Assembly: GCA_034620365.1 (NCBI GenBank)
Contig: JAQGEQ010000380.1
Coordinates: 1,116,001 to 1,180,000 of the forward strand
Direction: 5' to 3'
DNA from: Pegea sp. RAD2-039
Lineage: Eukaryota > Chordata > Thaliacea > Salpida > Salpidae
DNA length: 64,000 nt
Both the position numbers and the translations under genes were made by a program. How positions within the stretch are numbered: the stretch's first letter is position 1; each line of letters starts with the position of its first letter. This document shows positions 28,001 through 34,780 of this stretch, piece after piece. The notes beneath the pieces were generated by a model. The model did no database searches, was not told the DNA's origin, and was given only the letters and a program-made list of their open reading frames with translations.

Positions 28001-29314
28001 TATCAGGTTGATCATATTTGAGACTTTCTGTTCTTCATCCCTGACTTGTTTAATATTTTATTTTTGATGTTTAACATTTTAAACACAATTAAATAATTAG
28101 AAATAATTTTCAAACATCTCAATTCAATATTGTTTTCAGAAATGCAATGAAAAATATTGGAGAAGTTTCATGTTTCAACCAATCACAATTCGATGTTATA
28201 TATGCAGCTATCAAATCTGAAAACTCCGGTCAAGTACCAGATGCAGCTCTCATCCAATCGATGGGAAATATTGCAGGTGAGAGAAATAAAAGAAAATATC
28301 AGATTTGTATCATCAAGACGTAGTAATGGAAGCTAAAGTTTTATTGCTTTGTTAATTTTTTTCTTCATTAGTTGGGATGCCAGCTAGTGATTGGAGTTCT
28401 CTTCCACTGGATACGATGCCATTTGTTACTTCAACCGTATTTGATCTAATTGATCCTGAAAGAATAAGAGTGAGTAAAAATGGAATCAGCAGAATCCAAT
28501 TTACTTTGCTCAACTTCTTAACAGGATGGTATCGCGACTGACCAGCTAGCTGCTTCTGGAATAACAAATATCGGTGTAATAAGTGACAAAACATCTCTGT
28601 TTGAAACTTTAACAAACGATCAACAAGCTGTTGTGATGACAAGTAAGTAGATCTGTACAAGAGGAGACAATTTTATTCTAATCAATTACTTGTATTTAAG
28701 TAACTGGAAGAAGTTTAACTGAAATAGAATCGACCACACAGGCTGCTACTGACCAAGCAGCTACAAGTGCTGCTACTGAAAAAGCAACAACTTCTGTTAT
28801 CTCTACAACTCAGCTTCCTTCTGAAGAACCAACTGAATCAGCTACTACAAACGAAGTACAAGCTACTAGTAGTGAAGAAGCAACCACAAGTGATGTTAAG
28901 GAAGCAGCTACAAGTGATGTTGTGGAAGCAGCTACAAGTAATGTTGTGGAAGCAGACACAAGTGATGAAACTACAAAGACAAGCAAAACAGTTTCAGCAA
29001 CCACAAGCACTGAGAAGATGATACCATCAACTAAAAAAGCAACTACATTAGAAACAGTAACAGAAGAAGAATCTTTACCTACTCAGACTTTCGAGAAGAC
29101 ATTTGGTTGGGACTTTGTTACTACACTAGGTGATAATGCTCCAGCAAAAACACCCGGAGACTTGCCTGTTACTAAAGGTTTGTAAACAACATTCTAATGC
29201 CTTCGTCATCATTTCAATATATATTTGTTTACAGCTTCATCTACAAACATACAAGGACACACAGTGCTGTTGTTCCTTACTTCATTCCTTATCATATTTT
29301 TGAATAACTTTTAA
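1..29314 (+). CDS. Giant mesothelin/stereocilin-family GPI-anchored protein gene (5' partial, 75 exons in view)
   Basis: I chained 75 exons from the left edge to a TAA at 29312-29314, using GT-AG sites (one GC-AG) and phase agreement at each junction. The exon sum is about 20.4 kb, roughly 6,800 residues, far longer than human mesothelin or stereocilin. The family call rests on repeated amphipathic helical motifs with the pattern LGxLxxxLxxxxLxxL, such as LGPLASCLSVNSFNSLQLSE (exon 38), LGHLSPMLTQKDIAQL (exon 49) and LLGELVCDIPSNYLSYVAG (exon 65), plus furin-like sites, a Thr/Ser stalk and a hydrophobic C-terminus like a GPI signal. Family members are superhelical surface or matrix proteins. 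The true start and signal peptide lie upstream. Frame breaks occur near 2600, 3549, 10230-10266, 16936, 17904, 19200 and 20566. Exon structure is well supported; function is inferred. Confidence 0.82.
272..3317 (+). repeat. Tandem array of 20 exon-intron cassettes, about 151 bp each
   Basis: Each unit holds an 81-84-bp coding exon and a 69-73-bp intron that starts GTTTGTATTTATC and ends in a T-rich tract before TAG or CAG. Starts step by 151 bp through the first 14 units, with two 152-bp steps caused by one extra T. Two exon types exist. Type A (27 codons) begins DTQIIVDDEKDYDD. Type B (28 codons, from 2388) begins DTHDKDYDYEKDYDD. The exon at 2850-2942 carries an in-frame 9-bp duplication of GGAAGACCT. 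Intron copies are as alike as exon copies, so whole genomic units were duplicated or homogenised recently. Confidence 0.93.
2542..2623 (+). other. Out-of-frame cassette exon (exon 17)
   Basis: This copy is 82 bp rather than 84. Near its 3' end GATAAAGAAGATGAACAT has become GATAAAGAGATGACAT, a loss of two bases. Both splice sites look normal, so inclusion would shift the frame and meet TAA at once, while skipping it would keep the frame because every neighbour is phase 1-1. It may be a decayed, always-skipped copy, a poison exon or a consensus error. Confidence 0.7.
3318..4045 (+). repeat. Exon 22: intronless expansion of the DGRP repeat (13 copies)
   Basis: The exon opens like a type-B cassette and is preceded by the same intron type. 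The coding repeat then continues without introns as 54-bp or 51-bp units encoding KDYDYEKDYDDKDGRPLD or KEDDYEKDYDDKDGRPLD, with L or H after GRP. Thirteen GATGGAAGACCT cores are present. A net -1 indel near 3549 (GAAGGATTATGAGAAAAG in place of GAAGATGATTATGAGAAAG) shifts the frame; the expected frame is open from there to the donor at 4046. The long Ile-rich antisense frames here are by-products of the repeat. Confidence 0.88.
4250..5960 (+). CDS. Exons 23-28 of the giant gene: unique phase-1 segment
   Basis: Exons are 4250-4357, 4633-4713, 4978-5067, 5545-5619, 5749-5808 and 5886-5960. All have clear pyrimidine-rich acceptors and phase-1 boundaries, and each has a length divisible by three. 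They encode helical sequence such as EYEYMVHRRLLEAEADITTH and IKLAIKAMAGGIVERFISEQ that I cannot assign to a domain. A basic stretch, KKVLKRSVDYE, lies in exon 27. The segment separates two blocks of DGRP repeat (exons 22 and 29). The 477-bp intron 5068-5544 shows nothing further. Confidence 0.75.
6122..6583 (+). repeat. Exon 29: second intronless DGRP repeat block (8 copies)
   Basis: This 462-bp exon is in frame throughout (154 codons) and holds eight units of DYDYEKDYDDKDGRPLD type, the last ending DKRPLDKENEHK. The upstream intron ends with the same CATTTGTTTCAATTTTTACTT tract and ATCTTCATGATAAAG exon start as the array cassettes. The downstream donor repeats GTTTGTATTTATCTAAC. It is therefore a transposed or duplicated cassette lying beyond six unrelated exons, expanded internally after the move. 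Confidence 0.9.
6660..7447 (+). CDS. Exons 30-33 of the giant gene
   Basis: Exons are 6660-6803, 6997-7056, 7122-7205 and 7334-7447, again all phase 1. They encode IADIDWNKEFELFFKKIN, EFLRFPSSRNHEVCQETIAW, GVKKYISEGIHGKHLPENA and VQQNLRRVLLGSEWEKNKES. Together they look like a lead-in to the mesothelin-like module that starts in exon 34, and resemble in position exons 51-52, which precede the second module. No named domain is recognised. Confidence 0.72.
7701..9984 (+). CDS. Exons 34-41: first mesothelin/stereocilin-like module
   Basis: Exons are 7701-7737, 8049-8181, 8243-8392, 8571-8725, 9035-9209, 9288-9424, 9533-9677 and 9892-9984. Intron phases switch here from all phase 1 to a mix of 0 and 2. 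Typical helical repeat motifs are LKRIPLEIFARMN, CHFSHGITKDIIDKM and LGPLASCLSVNSFNSLQLSE. The 37-bp exon 34, its phases (1 in, 2 out) and the exon after it match exons 53-54, so the module is duplicated within the gene. The acceptor at 8571 is the weakest of the set. Confidence 0.78.
10099..10333 (+). CDS. Exon 42, with an internal 37-bp near-duplication that breaks frame
   Basis: The exon is 235 bp. The stretch starting CCAAAATTTCGATTACTACG at about 10228 recurs 37 bp later; the first copy reads ACGATGGCTC where the second reads ACGATTTAGGCTC. Allowing for the extra 37 bp, the exon is 198 bp (66 codons), phase 0 at both ends, and reads IPKFRLLRFRLKPISKDK into exon 43. As written, the upstream frame ends at a TAG in the second copy. 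This may be a real allele or an assembly error. Confidence 0.75.
10383..12060 (+). CDS. Exons 43-48 of the giant gene
   Basis: Exons are 10383-10568, 10785-10913, 11165-11232, 11306-11429, 11591-11703 and 11916-12060; phases agree throughout (0,0,2,0,2,0). Motifs such as ISVTDLGHLISAVDMDFLS and VGLSCEDVVDISLKSLLDLA continue the superhelical mesothelin pattern, where short helices alternate with DLG or LSxED turns. Exon 44 uses a GC donor. Confidence 0.8.
10914..11164 (+). other. GC-AG intron
   Basis: The donor reads CACAG|GCAAGT and the acceptor CTTTCTAG|GG. CAG|GCAAGT is the near-perfect extended consensus usual for GC donors, which offsets the non-GT dinucleotide. No in-frame GT donor sits nearby, and phase 0 is kept on both sides. 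Confidence 0.75.
12167..22312 (+). CDS. Exon 49: 10.1-kb exon with four tandem arrays
   Basis: The acceptor is CTTTTTACAG|AAAACA and the donor GCAG|GTATTT (phase 1). The exon encodes about 3,380 residues. In order: an acidic His/Asp-rich lead; ten 19-aa QFSSxTASPNERFETPDDK units; a furin-like RTKR site; a mesothelin-like block (LLGSFSCFMEDDFYNLSPQA); three 32-aa units; about 500 residues of helical sequence; thirteen 75-aa units; a unique linker; about 23 Met-rich 20-aa units; and a closing mesothelin-like block with LGHLSPMLTQKDIAQLNVLD. Four frame changes (near 16936, 17904, 19200 and 20566) lie inside or at the edge of arrays. Their net effect of +2 exactly restores the phase needed at 22312, which supports local indels rather than wrong splicing. 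Confidence 0.85.
12446..13036 (+). repeat. 57-bp tandem repeat, 10 full copies plus a partial
   Basis: Each unit encodes QFSSxTASPNERFETPDDK, where x is R, P, S or L; the tenth copy has SPDER. The array is in frame with no stops. It is Ser/Thr/Pro-rich and likely disordered and O-glycosylated. Variation sits almost only at one codon (CGA, CCA, TCA or TTA). Confidence 0.95.
13079..13090 (+). other. Furin-type cleavage site RTKR
   Basis: Codons AGA ACC AAA AGA encode R-T-K-R followed by D-I-N, matching the R-X-K/R-R rule for proprotein convertases. It lies between the disordered 57-bp repeat region and the next mesothelin-like block. Mesothelin itself is made as a precursor cut by furin. Cleavage here is inferred. 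Confidence 0.55.
14348..14635 (+). repeat. 96-bp tandem repeat, 3 essentially identical copies
   Basis: Units start at 14348, 14444 and 14540 and encode SEFGFDKHTNENSNNFNDIF followed by an ESTSGEYMEGSA-type tail (32 aa). I see no differences between copies, which suggests a very recent triplication. The flanks (YEAYDASG before, SGLHSGDYEHDVSGE after) are also acidic and Ser/Gly-rich, with several SG dipeptides in acidic context that could carry glycosaminoglycan. Confidence 0.95.
16250..19212 (+). repeat. 225-bp tandem repeat, 13 copies
   Basis: Units start at 16250, 16475, 16700, 16925, 17151, 17376, 17601, 17826, 18052, 18277, 18502, 18727 and 18952. Each encodes 75 residues beginning MSQTTDGVVKTIDMINMMLE, with conserved EIWNIIE, IPQLEQS and DEESARGM motifs. 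It looks like two or three amphipathic helices per unit, as in an ARM-like solenoid. The two 226-bp steps (copies 4 and 8) each hold one extra base and shift frame. The last copy ends in an in-frame partial duplication of DEESARGM, followed by a further frame change. Confidence 0.95.
19899..21279 (+). repeat. 60-bp Met-rich tandem repeat, about 23 copies
   Basis: The 20-residue unit is INQSMEAMWNMMSNETMNHM, about 30% methionine, with variants K/E for E/A, H for N, Y for N and F for I. Period is exactly 60 bp apart from one extra T near 20566. The last unit decays to MEAMQNMMHDQNM. Copies from 20640 to 21120 are nearly identical, so homogenisation is recent. The matching antisense frames are shadows. 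Confidence 0.95.
22521..24707 (+). CDS. Exons 50-57: start of the second mesothelin-like module
   Basis: Exons are 22521-22618, 22692-22830, 22893-23153, 23298-23334, 23454-23580, 23639-24172, 24226-24365 and 24569-24707; phases agree (1 in, then 0,1,1,2,0,0,2,0). Exon 53 (37 bp, AEDVFEDRRFIQ) and exon 54 (DNEIKSIPPLMLEGMK) match exons 34-35 of the first module. Exon 55 carries CPFVAGISPKDLQKLPVHA, matching CHFSHGITKDIIDKM in exon 37. Exon 55 fuses what are separate exons in the first copy. Confidence 0.8.
24825..27215 (+). CDS. Exons 58-67 of the second mesothelin-like module
   Basis: Exons are 24825-25142, 25225-25431, 25539-25730, 25821-25885, 25962-26079, 26138-26271, 26354-26495, 26575-26732, 26823-26970 and 27080-27215. 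Motifs follow the family pattern: LSAKEMEEGAGALSGLKPDQ, ISSLGELVSEIKPDEFKML, SEMGSTISGLKCSDVMNM, LLGELVCDIPSNYLSYVAG and LDTLGPVISLLKSEDILQI. The start of exon 60 is uncertain; an in-frame CAG acceptor at about 25590 would drop 17 codons. Confidence 0.8.
27203..27214 (+). other. Possible second furin-type site RRRR at the exon 67/68 junction
   Basis: Codons CGA CGA AGA AGA give four arginines, and exon 68 continues AISLTYDD. The context FSSRRRR sits at a helix boundary where sister repeats read FSSRQKK. Cleavage here would leave a C-terminal, GPI-anchored fragment of roughly 470 residues, like mature mesothelin. Inference only. Confidence 0.45.
27323..28642 (+). CDS. Exons 68-73: last helical repeats of the giant protein
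   Basis: Exons are 27323-27498, 27574-27726, 27864-28006, 28140-28276, 28372-28469 and 28525-28642, with consistent phases. Motifs include VTLGPANSLLSPEELAGVA, IGIGSLLCGASISSITDIP and the closing WSSLPLDTMPFVTSTVFDL. Paired Cys residues (LLCGAS, GEVSCFN) recall the conserved disulfides of the family. Confidence 0.8.
28701..29314 (+). CDS. Exons 74-75: Thr/Ser-rich stalk and GPI-anchor signal
   Basis: Exon 74 (28701-29177) encodes about 159 residues dominated by Thr, Ser, Ala and Glu, with loose 9-residue repeats of EAATSDVV type, as in a mucin-like O-glycosylated stalk. Exon 75 (29235-29314) encodes ASSTNIQGHTVLLFLTSFLI and ends IFLNNF*. The small-residue cluster, spacer and terminal hydrophobic run form a standard GPI-attachment signal. 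The ending fits mesothelin and otoancorin, which are GPI-linked. Confidence 0.82.
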
Positions 29315-29701
29315 TCTCTAGAACTTAATGAAATAATTTCAACTTTTTTCTAATAATATTCAATTGTATTTTTTGAAATGAAAACGAAAATATCGCGCTA
29401 AATAAAATTATTTATCTAGATAAGTTGAGCTAATGTTTACAAACAGTCCTATAAGAAAAATCAAACAATTTTGGTCAAATATACTTATCATCGAGTGTTA
29501 AATGAAACTGATGAAACATCAGAGGTAATATTGCTACATACAAACATGACCTCTTTAAAATATCTAGTTAAAAAGAAATCAGATTTGCATGATGAAATGA
29601 AACAGAAAAGCAAAAAAAAAAAGAAAACGATCAGTGCAAAGTTGAAAGAAAAAACTCTCAGAAAATTGATATAAAACTTTTTATCGATTGCTTCATTTTC
29701 G
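29315..29701. other. Convergent 3' intergenic gap
   Basis: These 387 bp lie between the stops of the plus-strand giant gene and the minus-strand STUB1 gene. They hold the plus-strand polyadenylation signal and, presumably, both 3' UTRs. A short open frame at 29471-29674 (KKKK-rich) has no homology that I recognise. Confidence 0.6.
29401..29406 (+). promoter_or_regulatory. AATAAA polyadenylation signal
   Basis: AATAAA lies 87 bp after the TAA of the giant gene, in the gap before the convergent STUB1 gene. Confidence 0.5.
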
Positions 29702-31357
29702 TCAAAAATGTTCCACCCATTCATTCTGGTCAACAAAGCTTGTAATAACTTCACGCATAGCAAGGTTTGGGATAAGTTGAGTTAGTTTCAAGTCATGTCT
29801 AGTCACTGGATCAAAATGTCCCACTCGCTAAATACAAATACTCAAATAAGTTGGACATTAAATGGTGATTTTTCATATATTTAATGTAAAGACCAACAAT
29901 TCTTAGTTTCAAGATGATCATATTTTGCTAAAATAATAAATAAGTCTCACCTGTAAGTGTTCTTCTATATCTTTCCTGTCGTAAGTGATGCCACTGGGAG
30001 TTATAACGGGATCTTTCATTATAGAAAAACTGATTTTACCACAAAGATAGTCAGGCACCTCTCGGTTCTGTTAAAATAATATCAATAAAATTAAAACTTT
30101 TAGTTCAGAAAGAAAACTGCTGATTTGGCGTTTGGTTGAAAATTATCAAAATTCAAAGTAATAAAAAGAATTAAACTTACTTTACGTCTTTCATCCACTT
30201 GTGCAAACAGCATGTTTAACTCTTCAATTTTCTTTTGCTATTTAAAAATACAATCAAAAGTTAATAACGAATCAATTAAACTCATGGTCTTTGATACTAC
30301 AAAAATGGAAGATGAAATCGAAGAAAGTTGTCTGATTCCAAGTGTTGAAAGTTTCTATAAAAATGTCAACTTACACAATTAACTTCCACTTTTTCTACTG
30401 AATCAGCAATCTTTTCATCATTTCTGTGCTTTTTCTTCAGCTCTTCAATCGCTCTACAATTAATTTAATAATTTCTAATTAGGAAAGTTCAGCAAAAAGG
30501 CAAAAAAAAAACCTTTTTCTGTCTTTTATGATTAAACCATTCAAATAATCCTGCAGCTGAATTTCTTGCTGAAGACGTTTTTTTTCTGACTGTTCCCATT
30601 TTTTTCTTTTTGCAAGTCGTAACATGTAAGCAATATCATCACCGAAGTTTTGCTTTTGCTGTTTGGCCAAATCATTTGCTGAAATTCATAAAAAGTTGGT
30701 AAATTTTTGAAATGAAACTATTTGAGAAGCTTGTATACATGCTGACATGAACTTTTGTCAAATGATTTCAGTTAGAAAGTTATGGTTGATACAAGTATAT
30801 TAAGAAGATCTAAAAAAGACTATTTCTACAGAAAACCTCTCGATAAATGGTTAATTGCTTCATCATATCTTTCAAGCTCCATTTCTGATTGACCCATGAA
30901 AAAATTTCCTTTAATTGATTGAGAGTCACTTTCAATGGTCGATTTACAATCAGCTATGGCCTGCCAAAAACCTTTTGATTGATTTGGTTGCAAATTGTAT
31001 GATGGTTATGTAATTATTATAGTTTATCAATAAATTGTTTAAATAAGAATAATGATAAAATCAATAACTACTTTAAACCATTAATATTTGAACAATCAAG
31101 CTTGTGTAACTAATTACATACAAACCTTTTCCCATTGCTTCAATTTAAGATAACATAAAGCTCTGTTAGAAAAAAATATTGAAGAAGAAGCTCCTTTATT
31201 CTGAAAAAAAGTTGAAATATTTCGAAAATAAACAAATACAAGGTTGGAAATAAATAAATCAACTTACTATTGCTTTAGTATATTGTTTTATAGCTTCTTC
31301 ATATTTCTTCAGGTTAAACAGTTTGTTCCCTTCCTGTCTATACTGCTGCAAAGCCAT
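29702..31357 (-). CDS. STUB1: STUB1/CHIP: TPR and U-box E3 ubiquitin ligase
   Basis: Eight exons in coding order: 31268-31357, 31126-31200, 30837-30960, 30513-30678, 30375-30453, 30181-30237, 29951-30067 and 29702-29827. They sum to 834 bp, 277 residues plus stop; human CHIP has 303. The N-terminal half has three TPRs ([38 protein letters not shown]). The middle has [20 protein letters not shown], matching human RLNFGDDIPSALRIAKKKR. The C-terminal U-box reads [20 protein letters not shown] and ends [23 protein letters not shown] binds the EEVD tails of Hsp70/Hsp90 through the TPRs and ubiquitinates their clients. The Asn residues of the carboxylate clamp are kept; the Lys at human position 30 appears as Arg. 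Confidence 0.95.
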
Positions 31358-31638
31358 TTGTTGCTGGCTTCAAACTCACAAATCTTCACTTAAATCATAA
31401 AATCTTAAGTGACTTCGATACAAATCTTAGTATAGATGAAATTCTTTTATAAATAAACTTAACTTAATCAGTAATCTTCATTAAAAGACTATAAAACAGC
31501 GATTTACTTTACTAACTAACATAATTCACCAAAACTATTATCTATGATTTAAATTAATCAGTTACTAAAAAATCAGTTAATTTTTGAAAGGCAAACTCAT
31601 GCAGAAAGCTATAAATGTTAGCAAAATGTATTTTCAAG

Positions 31639-31881
31639 TCATATACAGGTTCTAAGACCAAGACCAATGCCCATAAAGGTTCCAAATGTACCAGCGCTTT
31701 GAAAAGACATTTTTGACACAGCTGAAACTAATTCACGACCTCTAAGACCAGCTCTTAGTCCTCCAAAAGTTCCAAGAATAGCTCCAGCACTTATTCCAAC
31801 CATACAGCCAGTTAAGAATCCCATTTTGATGGCTCCTCCACAAGAAGAGTTTTGATTAGGAACACCACCATGTACAGGCAT
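31639..31881 (-). CDS. ROMO1: ROMO1: mitochondrial inner-membrane protein
   Basis: Single exon, 80 residues; human ROMO1 has 79. The start MPVHGG, the segment IKMGFLTGCMVGISAGAI, RGRELV and the end SAGTFGTFMGIGLGLR align along the whole human protein. ROMO1 is a small inner-membrane protein linked to reactive-oxygen modulation, OPA1 processing and TIM23-type import. Its predicted transmembrane helix runs from about residue 20 to 43. It lies 281 bp downstream-side of the STUB1 start on the same strand. Confidence 0.95.
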   Translation of the reverse strand: MPVHGGVPNQNSSCGGAIKMGFLTGCMVGISAGAILGTFGGLRAGLRGRELVSAVSKMSFQSAGTFGTFMGIGLGLRTCI

Positions 31882-32312
31882 TTTGTTATTTCAAAATATT
31901 TGATAATTCTAAAAAACTCTGATAAAAATAAAGAACAAAGTCAAACTGACATACATTAAATGCTATAAATAATTAACCATAAAAATATTAGTATAAATAT
32001 CTTAAATATATAATTTATCCTAGACAAATATTATAGGAGTTTAAAGACAGATTTTCTGGGCTACTTTACATTACTTTGTAATTAATTTAATATATAATTA
32101 GCTTCCAAAAGGTTTTGTCATAATTATCATTAATTTTTTTTATAAATGAAAAAAAAACTTTATTATTACAGTTTGAAAAAATATTAGCAATAAAAAAAGT
32201 AAGACAGAAAACACAAAAATAAATAATGAAAATACACTTTCATAGGTCATTGAAAGATAAATTATTATACAAAAGAAATAAGTATACAATTTATCATTGA
32301 AATATATTCTAT
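31882..32312. other. Intergenic gap ROMO1-WDTC1
   Basis: AT-rich. Reading on the minus strand, a T-rich tract ending ATTTTTATCAG lies 37 nt before the ROMO1 start (boundary at 31918/31919). It could be a leader-intron or trans-splice acceptor. Nothing else is seen. Confidence 0.5.
32159..32164 (-). promoter_or_regulatory. Possible polyadenylation signal for WDTC1
   Basis: AATAAA on the minus strand (TTTATT on plus), about 150 nt past the WDTC1 stop. Confidence 0.35.
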
Positions 32313-34235
32313 TTAACTAGTACTACATCTCCCTACATCAAATTCATTTGAAAATATAAATTGTTCATCAAATTGTGGTAATACAAAAATGTTAGTTCTA
32401 TTTCTCAGATAGTCATGATAACTTTCATCTACATATTCATACATATCTTGAATAACATATTCACTTTTTTCTTTGTCTTTACATTGAGGGCTCCATAACA
32501 TGATATCAGAATCAATACCACTAGTAGCAAGTAAGCAAGTGTATGGGTGTGGCTGAACACAATTCACAAGTGTACTGTCACCTCTCATAATACGAACTAA
32601 TTTTTCATTTTCTTTTTCCCAAAAATAGAACGAACCATCATCACAACCAGTTACAATATACTTTCCATTTGGACCAAAAAAATTGACTTCTTTTATATCA
32701 GTAAGTTCATTATAACGACCACAAAACCTTTGTTTATAATCATATTCTGGTATATCATTATCCATATCTGAAACTTCAACTGAATTAGAAGCTTGATTTG
32801 GGATTCCTTCTAAAGATTCTTTGATTTCTTTTTCTAATGAAAGAAAAGTTAATGTTTTTGAATCAAAATTTGGACATTCTTTTAATCTTTCTAAACAATT
32901 CAAAGCCTCACTTTTTTTGTCCATTTTATTTAGACACTTTATCATACTATAATTTGCTTTAGCATAATTTGGATTGAATAATAGTGCAAGATAACAATCT
33001 TGTAAGGCATCATATGCATCTCCACTACAACCACGATTTAAATATGCTTCTGCTCTACCCATATATAATACTGAAGAATTAGGAGCTATAGAGATAGCAT
33101 CATTATAAGTAGCTATTGATTTAAAATATTTTTCTTCATCCAAATAATTGTTGGCTTCTGTTTGTAAATTTTGAGCTTGTAAAGGTAATTCTTTATGTTC
33201 TAAATCAGGTAGAGTAAACATTTTAGGCTGTCTTCTTTTTGATAAAAAGTAATTTCTCATTTTAACTCTTTCAGGTTTAGTAGAATCTTCATTTGGCAAA
33301 ATAGGTAGAGGAAAAGTTTTAAAGACAGAGGACGTTTCAGAGTATAAGTCAAATAAGTAGACCTGTTCAGATCCCATATTAACTAAAAGTTCTTTCCCAT
33401 CTGGACTAAATACTAAATTGGTGCAACTATATTGCTTGGTTAAGTTATTCAAATCTTGATTTTCAATGGATAGATGACCAGGTACAAAATAAGAAACACA
33501 ATTTGACCTATCATTTTGTTGGGAATGAATCATACGTCGATCATACAATCTCACAAATTGGTCATTTGCTCCAACAGCAAGTAAATGGGGATTTACTGGG
33601 TTTATTGATAATGTTTTACATTTACATGTCCATTTACCTTTTGATAACACTTTTATAAGCTTTTTAGAATCACTTTCAGGAGATTGTCTGATGTCAAACT
33701 CTCTGATATAACCATCTTCAGAAGCACTCCACAAAGTATATGGCATATTAGCTACAGTGGAAATCCTTTTCACACGGTTTTCACATGAGTACCCATTTAT
33801 TTCATGATTCTGATTTAAATCATGAATAAACACTTTACTGTCTCCAGCCCCAGTAGCTATGATACTATTATTAGAATTTGGTAAAAACTTTACAGCAAAA
33901 ATATTATCAACGTGAGAAGTTTCCACTTTTTGAACAACCTTTTGAACAAATGCATCCCAAATTAATACGAATGTATCATCAGAACCACTAGCTAAAAGAT
34001 TACCATCAGGACTCCAATCTAGGCAATTTACACATCCTGTGTGCCCTTTTAATTTACCTTCATAATCTAATCGACTTAAGAAGCTTTCATTTACATAATT
34101 ATTAACAGCAAACTGTTTATAAATTGTTGAAGATATTTGCCGGTTTCTTAACCTTGAAATTATATTTAAGTCATCTGCATATTTAGAAAAATAATTCTTG
34201 GTATAATCTTCAGAAGACCCTTTAGGATGCTCCAT
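32313..34235 (-). CDS. WDTC1: WDTC1 (DCAF9/adipose): WD40 and TPR protein
   Basis: One uninterrupted exon, 640 residues; human WDTC1 has about 677. WD repeats begin with LKGHTGCVNCLDWSPDGNLL (human LQGHSGCVNCLEWNEKGDLL) and continue through TGAGDSKVFIHDLN and FVRLYDRRMIHSQQ. A TPR block spans about residues 350-450 (LQTEANNYLDEEKYFKSIAT). Two WD repeats close the protein (TDIKEVNFFGPNGKYIVTGC, LVNCVQPHPYTCLLATSGID). The family acts as a CUL4-DDB1 substrate receptor and restrains fat storage in flies and mammals. The lack of introns in an otherwise intron-rich region is notable. Confidence 0.95.
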   Translation of the reverse strand: MEHPKGSSEDYTKNYFSKYADDLNIISRLRNRQISSTIYKQFAVNNYVNESFLSRLDYEGKLKGHTGCVNCLDWSPDGNLLASGSDDTFVLIWDAFVQKVVQKVETSHVDNIFAVKFLPNSNNSIIATGAGDSKVFIHDLNQNHEINGYSCENRVKRISTVANMPYTLWSASEDGYIREFDIRQSPESDSKKLIKVLSKGKWTCKCKTLSINPVNPHLLAVGANDQFVRLYDRRMIHSQQNDRSNCVSYFVPGHLSIENQDLNNLTKQYSCTNLVFSPDGKELLVNMGSEQVYLFDLYSETSSVFKTFPLPILPNEDSTKPERVKMRNYFLSKRRQPKMFTLPDLEHKELPLQAQNLQTEANNYLDEEKYFKSIATYNDAISIAPNSSVLYMGRAEAYLNRGCSGDAYDALQDCYLALLFNPNYAKANYSMIKCLNKMDKKSEALNCLERLKECPNFDSKTLTFLSLEKEIKESLEGIPNQASNSVEVSDMDNDIPEYDYKQRFCGRYNELTDIKEVNFFGPNGKYIVTGCDDGSFYFWEKENEKLVRIMRGDSTLVNCVQPHPYTCLLATSGIDSDIMLWSPQCKDKEKSEYVIQDMYEYVDESYHDYLRNRTNIFVLPQFDEQFIFSNEFDVGRCSTS

Positions 34236-34423
34236 AAGAATATTACACTTATTAACAAGTTTATATGAAAAACTTTCCTTAAAAAATAATGCTTTAAATA
34301 TAAAAAAATCACATTATGAAAACAAAAACAAATTCAAAAAAAAAAAAAATTACACATTTTTAAATTTTTAGATGACTTAATCAAGTTTAAAGTGTAATAT
34401 GTTTTATAATGTATAATAAATCT

Positions 34424-34780
34424 TTATAGAAGATTTTCTTCAAGAGCACTTAAGACAGTTTTTATCTTTCTTACTTTATCAGCAATTTTATGAACAGAAT
34501 TCATTCTATTATCTAATTCTTCAGAACTAGCAATTAGCAAATACATTGACTTAACTGATGAATCAATTGCCTTTTCCAAATCTTCAATACCAGTAGCACA
34601 AGTTTGAACATTAGTAACAGTTATAGCAGATATTTCATTAAGAGTACGAGACACTTTTTCAATAACATCATTTAATTCCGATGTAATAGTGTGACAATGT
34701 TCATTCAAATCACTTAATATAGTTTCATCTATATCCAAGTTATCATTACAAAATAAATTTGAACTTTGTAGTTTATCCAT
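34424..34780 (-). CDS. BORCS6: BORCS6-like BORC complex subunit
   Basis: Single exon, 118 residues, alpha-helical. The C-terminal half (ITVTNVQTCATGIEDLEKAI, SMYLLIASSEELDNRM, ADKVRKIKTVLSALE) fits the conserved core of BORCS6 (formerly DUF2365): a helix with SVKxMY, then xxxEELxxxM. BORC sits on lysosomes and recruits ARL8 to drive their outward transport. It lies 188 bp upstream of WDTC1 on the same strand. Another small coiled-coil subunit of BORC or BLOC-1 is possible. Confidence 0.62.
   Translation of the reverse strand: MDKLQSSNLFCNDNLDIDETILSDLNEHCHTITSELNDVIEKVSRTLNEISAITVTNVQTCATGIEDLEKAIDSSVKSMYLLIASSEELDNRMNSVHKIADKVRKIKTVLSALEENLL

Noticed and set aside
29471-29674. Lys-rich plus-strand frame in the gap between the giant gene and STUB1
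   Set aside because: It lies in the expected 3' UTR zone of two convergent genes, has low complexity, and no start context or homology.
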